Positions 1-5,404 of a stretch of DNA of 6,157 nt are shown here, piece after piece (the first letter of the stretch is position 1; each line of letters begins with the position of its first letter). Both the position numbers and the translations under genes were made by a program. The notes beneath the pieces were generated by a model, which made no database searches, was not told the DNA's origin, and was given only the letters and a program-made list of their open reading frames with translations. The stretch lies in contig JAFLJZ010000031.1 of NCBI GenBank assembly GCA_022712775.1, forward strand, positions 1 to 6,157, read 5' to 3'. The stretch comes from Sulfurimonas sp. Lineage in GTDB: Bacteria > Campylobacterota > Campylobacteria > Campylobacterales > Sulfurimonadaceae.

Positions 1-501
1 ATACTCTGTGTTTCCTTGAATGATTCGAAGTGTCTCCCCATCAAAACGTAAGATTCCACTTATAGAAGCAACTTCTTCTATGTTCACGTTGATAGCATTA
101 TGACTTTTTATATATGCAACATCATCAAAATCAAAAGTGTAAAGTCCTACTTCATCGCTATCAAACTCAAGTTTTTCATTATACATAGCTTTTATATGGC
201 CTTTAAACCACTCTCCTGATGAACTCTTAACCCAATCATATCCATTGGTTTTTGGTGTTTGGTTTTCCCAGAGAGCTTGTAGTTTTTTAATATCTACACT
301 TCCGTTGCTATCTGTGATGGAATAAATTTCTTTTAGAGAAAGCTTTTCTTTTTTCTTTTCATCAGATTTCTCAGCAATAGCACGTACTTCATTTTCGCTC
401 AAACCTGAGGTATCTTTAATCTCGACTAAGGCAAGTCTATCTTGTGTAATATCTCCAAAAAGGAATAAACTTATTAGCCCAAATAATAATAAATATTTCA
501 T
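1..501 (-). CDS. DUF481 family outer-membrane protein, N-terminal part (C-terminus beyond the left edge)
   Basis: The frame is open from an ATG at 501 to the window edge, giving 167 residues with no stop, so the gene is 3'-truncated here. Residues 1-16 (MKYLLLFGLISLFLFG) look like a signal peptide. A charged stretch (about 20-60, including a Lys/Glu-rich run at 48-57) follows. Residues 89-135 carry the pattern DWVKSSSGEWFKG, then KLEFDSDEVGLYTFDFDDV and a short IKSH. This is typical of the N-terminal soluble part of DUF481 proteins, whose C-terminal part is a predicted outer-membrane beta-barrel of unknown function, some annotated as salt-induced (YdiY-like). The barrel itself would lie outside the window. 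The gene follows dgt after 41 bp on the same strand and may be the last gene of that unit or have its own promoter. A weak AGG at 512-510 is the likely ribosome site. The family call is from recognised sequence style; the role is unknown. Confidence 0.75.
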   Translation of the reverse strand, partial: MKYLLLFGLISLFLFGDITQDRLALVEIKDTSGLSENEVRAIAEKSDEKKKEKLSLKEIYSITDSNGSVDIKKLQALWENQTPKTNGYDWVKSSSGEWFKGHIKAMYNEKLEFDSDEVGLYTFDFDDVAYIKSHNAINVNIEEVASISGILRFDGETLRIIQGNTEY

Positions 502-510
502 TTCTCTAAC

Positions 511-530
511 CTATATAACTTATTATATAG
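511..530 (-). repeat. Perfect 8-bp inverted repeat with 4-nt loop upstream of the DUF481 gene
   Basis: CTATATAA (511-518) and TTATATAG (523-530) are exact reverse complements around the loop CTTA. The element lies 9 bp before the DUF481 ATG, in the dgt/DUF481 gap. In a leftward transcript the distal arm would include the AG of the weak AGG ribosome site (512-510). The arm nearer dgt overlaps a TATAAT read leftward (527-522). No U-run follows it in the leftward direction, so it does not look like an intrinsic terminator. It could be an operator, an RNA hairpin modulating translation, or chance in AT-rich DNA. Confidence 0.45.
522..527 (-). promoter_or_regulatory. Candidate -10 box for the DUF481 gene
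   Basis: Read leftward this is TATAAT, 20 bp before the ATG at 501. It is a perfect match to the sigma-70 type -10 hexamer. No clear -35 box precedes it, which is common in Campylobacterota, where the -35 is poorly conserved. The DNA is so AT-rich that a chance match is plausible. It would let the DUF481 gene be expressed separately from dgt. Confidence 0.3.
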
Positions 531-542
531 TAAATCATATAA

Positions 543-1640
543 TTATAATTTACCGTACATTTCTTTGTATAAACCAATAGCATGTCTATCGCTCATTGAC
601 GCAATATAATCTGCTATGATTCTATGTTTATTTCGTGTTTCTAGCTGTGCATGTAAAGCTTTTGGAAGCATTTTTTCTTCTTCCATCAATCCCTTATATA
701 AGCCTCTTACAGCCTGTTTTCCTGCATACATTTTTGTAACAATATTTTGATGCTGGTACAATTTTTTAAACAAAATTTTCTTTAATTTTTTTAGCTTTCT
801 TTCAAGAGATTTTTCTAGCATTATTGGAATCGCATCTTTTGCATGATAAGTTGCACTTTGCACATCTTTACATGTAATATTCTCTCGTGAATGTTCTAAA
901 AGTGAGTATACAAGATGATTGATTAAATGTGAACTAAAACGATAACGGAACATCTCTCCGTCGGATTCTAGTATCCCTTCATCTTTTACTTTTTGCAAAA
1001 TCTCACATGCTAATTCACTATCCTTTAAATCATCAAAAGTGATAAGCCCAGAGTTAACTCCATCATCTATGTCATGACTTACATATGCGATTTCATCTGC
1101 ACGGTCTACTATCATCGCTTCTATAGAGGGATGTGTATCAAGATTAAACTGTTCATGAATCTTAGCTGGTAAAAAACTTTTTTGATACGGATAGGAATGT
1201 TTTAAAATTCCTTCAAGCGTTGCAAAAGTGAGGTTCAGTCCATCAAATTCCTTGTATCTTTTTTCTAAAAATGAAACAACTCTAAAGCTTTGAAAGTTAT
1301 GCTCAAAACCATTTTTAAAACCATCTTGTTTTAAACACTCATCAAGTGTATCCCCACCAACATGACCAAAGGGGGTATGTCCTAAATCATGCGCTAAAGC
1401 AATCGATTCCGCGAGAGACTCGTTAAGTCCAAGTGTTGAAGTAATAGAACGTGCGATTTGGGAAACTTCTAAAGAGTGTGTTAAACGCGTACGAAAGAAA
1501 TCACCCTCATGATTTAAAAAAACTTGTGTTTTATACTCAAGTTTTCGAAAACTTGCTGAATGTATGATTCTATCTCTATCTCTTGCATAAGGAGAACGAA
1601 AATCTTTATCTATCTTATAAAATCTATCACTTGCTTTCAT
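543..1640 (-). CDS. dgt: dGTP triphosphohydrolase-like HD-domain protein (type 2 dGTPase family)
   Basis: Members of this HD-superfamily group hydrolyse dGTP or other dNTPs to the deoxynucleoside and tripolyphosphate, in the cytoplasm, and help set dNTP pools. From the ATG at 1640 the protein has 365 residues. The N-terminal signature RDRDRIIHSASFRKLEYKTQ lies at about residues 20-40. RTRLTHSLEVS supplies His55, AHDLGHTPFGH supplies the HD pair His84-Asp85 plus His88 and His93, and ADEIAY supplies Asp182. Together these give a complete metal-binding set. Length and motif order match the type 2 dGTPase-like family rather than the longer enterobacterial Dgt. A TTG at 1652 could add four residues, but the ATG at 1640 has GGA 7 nt upstream while the TTG has no good ribosome site, so I chose the ATG. 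The gene follows the GGDEF gene by 17 bp and is probably cotranscribed. The true in vivo nucleotide preference is not readable from sequence. Confidence 0.92.
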   Translation of the reverse strand: MKASDRFYKIDKDFRSPYARDRDRIIHSASFRKLEYKTQVFLNHEGDFFRTRLTHSLEVSQIARSITSTLGLNESLAESIALAHDLGHTPFGHVGGDTLDECLKQDGFKNGFEHNFQSFRVVSFLEKRYKEFDGLNLTFATLEGILKHSYPYQKSFLPAKIHEQFNLDTHPSIEAMIVDRADEIAYVSHDIDDGVNSGLITFDDLKDSELACEILQKVKDEGILESDGEMFRYRFSSHLINHLVYSLLEHSRENITCKDVQSATYHAKDAIPIMLEKSLERKLKKLKKILFKKLYQHQNIVTKMYAGKQAVRGLYKGLMEEEKMLPKALHAQLETRNKHRIIADYIASMSDRHAIGLYKEMYGKL

Positions 1641-1657
1641 TTTAACATCCAATCATC

Positions 1658-2821
1658 TTAGGCTTTAGTAACCTGATTTCTTCCAGTATTTTTAGCCTTG
1701 TATAAGGCATTGTCTGCACGTTTCATTACTGCAAATGGGTCTCTATCTGTCGGCTTGTTTTGAACAACACCTATAGAGATATGTACAAATATTTTTTTTG
1801 TTTTTGTTTTATTTCGTACAGTAAAAGCACTCTTAGCAATAATTTCTCGTAGTACATTACTATAAATATATGCTTCATCAACGTCTATAGAAGGGAAAAG
1901 TATAACAAATTCTTCTCCACCATATCTATATGCCTTACCACCGCCGCCAACATTTGCTAACTTACTTGCAACCATTTTAAGTACTTCATCACCTGTATCA
2001 TGTCCGTAGGTATCATTAAACTTTTTAAAATGGTCTATATCTGTCATAGCAAAAGAGTACTTCATCCCTAGCTTTGCCATATCTTCAACTAAGGCGCGTC
2101 GCCCTGGTAATTCGGTTAACTCATCATAAAATGCCAACCTGTACGATTCTCGAATTAAAAGAGAAAAGATAATTACGCTAATTGCTAGTAAGGATATATC
2201 TGTTGCATACGGTGTCTTTAAGAAATATAATCCACCATAAAAACTAATAACAATTACTAAAAAAGAGCTGTTATAGAGTAAGTACTTATTAAATAATACA
2301 AGAGCAATAAAAATAAAGACTACTGTAATTCCAATAACTACTGCTATATCTTTTAGTGGATAAAAAGAGATTGCAAAGATTTTTAAGTTGATAATACTTT
2401 GTACAATATCACTAGGAAAATAAATAAGATATGCAATTAAGGCTATTTCAAAAACAAAAAATCCTATTTTTGAGATTCCCCAAATAGAAAATAATCCTCT
2501 CTCTTTTAAAACTAAAAATACTAGAAAATGTACAGGAATGAGTAAAGAACTAAGCATAAATAATTGCGTAGCATTTGCAGCACTAAAGTAATCAAAACCA
2601 AGATGCATACAAATAAGTGGAATCATAATAAAAATAAATTTATTTCTATTAAAATGCCACGAAACCCATAAAACCAAGATACTAATCGCATAAAAAAGGT
2701 AAGGCACAAGACTAAAAATTGCCTTTGGAATCTCCTGCGTATACCAGATGACAATAACAAATAAAAGAGATATTATCGATGGTATAAGTAGATTAATTAC
2801 TATGGATTTAAGGGGATTCAT
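1658..2821 (-). CDS. Multi-pass membrane diguanylate cyclase (GGDEF domain)
   Basis: This 387-residue protein probably condenses two GTP to cyclic di-GMP at the inner membrane. Residues 1-225 hold about seven or eight hydrophobic helices (roughly 5-26, 36-55, 61-76, 86-105, 117-137, 158-178, 186-201, 208-223). I do not recognise them as a named sensor such as MASE1 or 7TMR-DISM. Residues 230-387 are a GGDEF domain. It has the entry motif YDELTELPGRRAL (232-244), TDIDHFKKFND (260-270) with the metal-binding Asp261 and guanine-contacting Asn269, GHDTGD (273-278), and the active-site YGGEEF (300-305). The C-terminal DNALYKAKNTGRN is also typical. The catalytic residues look intact. The usual inhibitory RxxD motif is absent, with GGGG (292-295) in its place. 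No EAL domain is present. The start is supported by AAGG at 2830-2827, 5 nt before the ATG, directly after the phnA stop. It is likely cotranscribed with phnA and dgt. Confidence 0.93.
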   Translation of the reverse strand: MNPLKSIVINLLIPSIISLLFVIVIWYTQEIPKAIFSLVPYLFYAISILVLWVSWHFNRNKFIFIMIPLICMHLGFDYFSAANATQLFMLSSLLIPVHFLVFLVLKERGLFSIWGISKIGFFVFEIALIAYLIYFPSDIVQSIINLKIFAISFYPLKDIAVVIGITVVFIFIALVLFNKYLLYNSSFLVIVISFYGGLYFLKTPYATDISLLAISVIIFSLLIRESYRLAFYDELTELPGRRALVEDMAKLGMKYSFAMTDIDHFKKFNDTYGHDTGDEVLKMVASKLANVGGGGKAYRYGGEEFVILFPSIDVDEAYIYSNVLREIIAKSAFTVRNKTKTKKIFVHISIGVVQNKPTDRDPFAVMKRADNALYKAKNTGRNQVTKA

Positions 2822-2830
2822 AGATACCTT

Positions 2831-3358
2831 TTATGATTTCTTGAGATACTTTGTAAGTATATGAATTTTCACACCATTTACACGACCTTCGATATGTTGG
2901 TCATCACCATGAACTAAACTAATATTACGAACTGCTGTACCACGTTTTGCAGTAAAGCCTGTTCCCTTTACATCTAAGTCTTTTGTAATTACAACTGTGT
3001 CACCAGCATTAAGAACCACGCCATTAGCATCTTTATATACTAACTTTTCTTCATTTAATATTCCTGCATCAGCCCAAGATTTAACATCTTCTTCCATATA
3101 CATCATATCAACTAAATCTTGGCGACCTAGTGTATTGAGTAGTCTATATGTAAGCACAGATACAGCAGGTATCTCACTCCACATAGAATCATTTAAGCAG
3201 TTAAAATGTGTTTTGTCTAAGTTTTCGTTTTGGATTTGATTTGTACAGTTTGAACAAAGGTAAACACCCTGTTCTTCACTAGAATCTGATGGTGCGACTT
3301 CAAATAATTCAAGCCCTTCATTGCTACTACATAATTCACATATACTACTTCTATTCAT
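2831..3358 (-). CDS. PhnA/YjdM-family zinc-ribbon protein
   Basis: The 175-residue product has an N-terminal zinc ribbon with CxxC pairs at Cys7/Cys10 and Cys35/Cys38. Its C-terminal domain (about 105-175) is the family's conserved small beta-barrel, recognisable from KDANGVVLNAGDTVVITKD and the following KG...RGTAVRNISLV. This closely matches the E. coli PhnA/YjdM C-terminal half. The protein is longer than the roughly 110-residue E. coli form because of a linker or extra segment at about 45-103, rich in acidic and hydrophobic residues and carrying a lone Cys54. Despite the historical name 'alkylphosphonate uptake protein', the E. coli member is not part of the C-P lyase machinery, and no phosphonate gene lies nearby. 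Its function is unknown. The start at 3358 has GAGGG at 3370-3366. It is the first gene of the leftward unit and sits divergent from the histidine kinase, 9 bp before the GGDEF gene. Confidence 0.9.
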   Translation of the reverse strand: MNRSSICELCSSNEGLELFEVAPSDSSEEQGVYLCSNCTNQIQNENLDKTHFNCLNDSMWSEIPAVSVLTYRLLNTLGRQDLVDMMYMEEDVKSWADAGILNEEKLVYKDANGVVLNAGDTVVITKDLDVKGTGFTAKRGTAVRNISLVHGDDQHIEGRVNGVKIHILTKYLKKS

Positions 3359-3375
3359 ACTTAAACCCTCACAAA

Positions 3376-3381
3376 ATTATA
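3376..3381 (-). promoter_or_regulatory. Candidate -10 box for the phnA-led leftward unit
   Basis: Read leftward this is TATAAT, preceded by GGA and 17 bp before the phnA ATG at 3358. A transcript starting about 7 nt downstream would begin right at the GAGGG ribosome site (3370-3366), leaving an extremely short leader. That weakens the call, and a start further upstream in the AT-rich intergenic region remains possible. No convincing -35 box is visible. Confidence 0.35.
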
Positions 3382-3413
3382 TCCAAGTTTACCATCTATT
3401 AGGATGTAATAAA

Positions 3414-3432
3414 TTTATTTAAGTTTATTTAA
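3414..3432 (+). repeat. Two direct copies of TTTATTTAA, 10-bp period
   Basis: TTTATTTAA occurs at 3414-3422 and again at 3424-3432, separated by one base, so the copies fall on the same face of the helix. They lie upstream of the candidate kinase -10. Phased T/A tracts of this kind upstream of the -10 are characteristic of Campylobacterota promoters, which lack a strong -35. Curvature or a binding site for an activator are alternatives. Confidence 0.5.
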
Positions 3433-3433
3433 A

Positions 3434-3461
3434 ATGATATTATCATAAAATTGTGATAATA
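3434..3461. promoter_or_regulatory. Nested palindromes, candidate operator in the divergent intergenic region
   Basis: Two overlapping symmetric elements share a central arm. ATGATA-T-TATCAT (3434-3446) is a perfect 13-bp palindrome about one central base. TATTATCA (3438-3445) pairs with TGATAATA (3454-3461) as a perfect 8-bp inverted repeat with an 8-bp spacer. The half-site TGATA/TATCA thus occurs three times (3435, 3441, 3454). The element overlaps the candidate -10 for the kinase gene (3455-3460), which is where a repressor would act. The half-site resembles the GATAAT units of Fur-family boxes, but the spacing does not match the classic 7-1-7 arrangement, so I do not assign a regulator. 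Confidence 0.45.
3452..3460 (+). promoter_or_regulatory. Candidate extended -10 for the histidine kinase gene
   Basis: TG (3452-3453), one base, then GATAAT (3455-3460) forms an extended -10 element with one mismatch to TATAAT. It would place transcription start near 3467, giving a leader of about 37 nt before the ATG at 3504. Phased T-rich repeats lie upstream in place of a -35. Supported only by pattern. Confidence 0.4.
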
Positions 3462-3493
3462 AATGGGTATTTGATTAATAAAATATGTTTATT

Positions 3494-3498
3494 AGGAG
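3494..3498 (+). promoter_or_regulatory. Ribosome binding site that fixes the kinase start
   Basis: AGGAG sits 5 nt before the ATG at 3504 and is the strongest ribosome site in the window. The same frame is open back to a GTG at 3453, but that codon lies inside the palindromic promoter element and has no ribosome site. The protein therefore most likely begins MTKNVSPSS at 3504. Confidence 0.85.
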
Positions 3499-3503
3499 TA
3501 TAT

Positions 3504-5360
3504 ATGACAAAGAATGTGTCCCCTAGTAGTTTTGTATCTATAGATGATATTCCAAAAAACGTAACTATATATCGTTATATTGATAATGATTTTATTTTTA
3601 TCGACCTCAATAAGAATTCCCAGAAACATGACAATATTTCCAAAGATGAAGTTATTGGTAAGAAACTTCTAGATATTTTCCCTTCTCTTAGGGCTTCTGA
3701 ATTATATGAATTTCTTCAAAAAGTTAATACAACATCTCAAGAAGAATCATTAGAAATAAAAATTTATAAAGATAAGTATATTGATCAATGGCGTGAATAC
3801 ACTATCAAAAAGCTTGATAATGGTGATGTTATTGTGTTTTATAGAGAGTTAAATAAGTCTAAAATTTTAGTAAATAAATTAAAAGTAGAAAAAGAACAAT
3901 TAGCAGAAGTAGAAAAAATTGCACATATAGGTAATTGGATTTGGAATATTGAAACTAACAACATAACATGGTCAAATGAGGTTTATAGGATATTTGGTGA
4001 AGAACCTCAATCTTTTAAAGCGACTTACGAGCATTTTTTAACATACTTACCAAATGATGATAGAAAAAAATTAGAAAATGCAGTAGCGGATTCTTTAAAA
4101 AATAGAGTGCCTTACAGTTTTGAACACAGTATTTTACGTCAGGATGGAAAGTTAGTATATGTTCTAGAATCAGGTAATGCACAATTTGATGAGAATGGAA
4201 AAGCTATCTCAATGATAGGAACTGTTCTTGATATAACTGCGATTAAAAATACTCAAGATGCCCTTGCTAAACAATACAATTTAATTCAAAACATTATAAA
4301 CACAGTTCCCATACGAATTTTTTGGAAGGATACTAATGGTATTTATCTTGGAGCAAACAAATTATTTTTAGAAGATGCAAAATTAGATTCTGTTGAATCT
4401 CTTATTGGAAAAAATGATTTTGATCTACCATGGACAAAAGAAGCAAAAGCCCACAGAGAAGATGATTTTTCAATTATAAAGAACGATAAGCCTAAATTAC
4501 AATTTAAAGAGGTTCAAACTGACTTAAATGGCAAAGAAGTTTTACTCTCTGCATCAAAAATTCCATTAAAAAATAAAGCTGGTAAAATTATAGGTATTTT
4601 AGGTGTATATGAGGATATAACCTATAGGACAAATCTAGAAAAAACGATGGTTCAACAATCAAGAATGGCTAAGATGGGAGAGCTTATAAGTATGATCGCA
4701 CATCAATGGAGACAACCATTAACTACAATGTCTGCTATATCATGTGACTTACAGTTAAAGTTAGCTCTTGAAGCATTTGACTTAGAAAAACTAGAAGATA
4801 GACAAAATTTACTAAATTATTTTGATACTTCATTAAATAAAATAAATACTTTGATACAAAACTTAAATAATACAATGGATGATTTTAGAAATTTTTATAA
4901 GTTAAATAAGGTTTTTAGTAATAAAACACTCCAAGATGTAGTTACAAGGGCTATTAATATTATCAAGACTTCTTTTATCGATCAAAAAACTGAAATGCTG
5001 TATGAGTATGATTCAGACAACCTTATAAATATGTATGATAATGAAATAATACAAGTGATTTTAAATATTATTAAAAATGCAGAAGATAATTTTTTAGAAA
5101 AAAATATTCAAAACCCTATGATTAGTATTAAAGGGTCTAAAAATAAATTAACTATAAGTGACAACGGTGGAGGGATTCCAGAGAGTGTATTAGCAAAAAT
5201 ATTTGACCCTGACTTCTCTACAAAAGATGAGTCCATAGGGACAGGTCTGGGTCTTTATCTGTCAAAAATAATTATCGAAGATCATCATAATGGAAGACTA
5301 CTTGTAGAAAATAAAGATGATGGTGTTTCTTTTACGATTGTATTTGGTGTTATAGCTTAG
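3504..5360 (+). CDS. Soluble sensor histidine kinase with three PAS domains (orphan)
   Basis: The 618-residue product has no hydrophobic segment, so it should sense a cytoplasmic or diffusible signal. Residues about 15-117 form a PAS-like domain. A short helical linker (118-140) follows. Residues 141-248 are a PAS/PAC domain ([20 protein letters not shown], ending [12 protein letters not shown]). Residues 255-375 form a third PAS/PAC ([20 protein letters not shown], ending [10 protein letters not shown]). The H-box [16 protein letters not shown] puts the phospho-accepting His at 400. The catalytic domain has an N-box (NIIKNAEDN, 521-529), a G1 box DNGGGIP (553-559), an F-box FDPDFSTK (567-574) and a G2 box GTGLGL (579-584), so it appears complete. 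No receiver domain is fused and no response-regulator gene is beside it, hence orphan. No Cys, His or other motif reveals a cofactor such as haem or flavin. It diverges from phnA and converges on the helicase gene. By eye it is among the most AT-rich coding DNA in the window. Confidence 0.93.
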   Translation: MTKNVSPSSFVSIDDIPKNVTIYRYIDNDFIFIDLNKNSQKHDNISKDEVIGKKLLDIFPSLRASELYEFLQKVNTTSQEESLEIKIYKDKYIDQWREYTIKKLDNGDVIVFYRELNKSKILVNKLKVEKEQLAEVEKIAHIGNWIWNIETNNITWSNEVYRIFGEEPQSFKATYEHFLTYLPNDDRKKLENAVADSLKNRVPYSFEHSILRQDGKLVYVLESGNAQFDENGKAISMIGTVLDITAIKNTQDALAKQYNLIQNIINTVPIRIFWKDTNGIYLGANKLFLEDAKLDSVESLIGKNDFDLPWTKEAKAHREDDFSIIKNDKPKLQFKEVQTDLNGKEVLLSASKIPLKNKAGKIIGILGVYEDITYRTNLEKTMVQQSRMAKMGELISMIAHQWRQPLTTMSAISCDLQLKLALEAFDLEKLEDRQNLLNYFDTSLNKINTLIQNLNNTMDDFRNFYKLNKVFSNKTLQDVVTRAINIIKTSFIDQKTEMLYEYDSDNLINMYDNEIIQVILNIIKNAEDNFLEKNIQNPMISIKGSKNKLTISDNGGGIPESVLAKIFDPDFSTKDESIGTGLGLYLSKIIIEDHHNGRLLVENKDDGVSFTIVFGVIA

Positions 5361-5371
5361 AAATACAATCG
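5335..5371. terminator. 11-bp perfect inverted repeat across the kinase stop codon, possible bidirectional terminator
   Basis: CGATTGTATTT (5335-5345) and AAATACAATCG (5361-5371) are exact reverse complements flanking a 15-nt loop that contains the TAG stop (5358-5360). An 11-bp exact match at a convergent gene junction is unlikely to be chance. Neither side is followed by a proper U-run, so it is not a textbook intrinsic terminator. It could act as a transcript 3'-end stabiliser, a factor-aided terminator, or an element serving both convergent genes. Confidence 0.5.
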
Positions 5372-5392
5372 ATAACTTTGAGAGAGAGTTAT
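5372..5392. terminator. Second, weaker hairpin abutting the first
   Basis: ATAACTTT (5372-5379) can pair with AGAGTTAT (5385-5392), giving eight pairs including one G-U in the rightward transcript, around the loop GAGAG. It begins at the base after the first inverted repeat ends, inside the 44-bp gap between the convergent kinase and helicase stops. It is AT-rich and has no U-run. ATAAC (5372-5376) could alternatively pair with GTTAT (5349-5353) in the loop of the first hairpin. Confidence 0.3.
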
Positions 5393-5404
5393 AGTACCTT
5401 CATA

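Noticed and set aside
292..309. EF-hand-like DSNGSVD stretch in the DUF481 protein
   Set aside because: The invariant glycine at loop position 6 is Val and position 12 is Gln rather than Glu, so calcium binding is not supported.
541..550. 10-bp palindrome AATTATAATT at the end of dgt
   Set aside because: It is made only of A and T in very AT-rich DNA and overlaps the dgt stop, so chance is the best explanation.
543..1640. dGTPase as an anti-phage defence gene
   Set aside because: Some dNTP hydrolases do act in phage defence, but this is a standard type-2 family member among ordinary chromosomal genes, with no defence neighbours or mobile DNA.
2997..3239. Rightward 80-codon open frame inside phnA
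   Set aside because: It lies wholly antisense to the well-supported PhnA-family gene, has no ribosome site, and its product has no recognisable features.
2831..3358. Phosphonate metabolism from the PhnA name
   Set aside because: The family name is historical. No C-P lyase, transporter or phosphonatase gene is present, and the protein lacks any hydrolase motif.
3453..3503. GTG start 17 codons upstream for the histidine kinase
   Set aside because: The GTG sits inside the palindromic promoter element and has no ribosome site, while the ATG at 3504 has AGGAG at ideal spacing.
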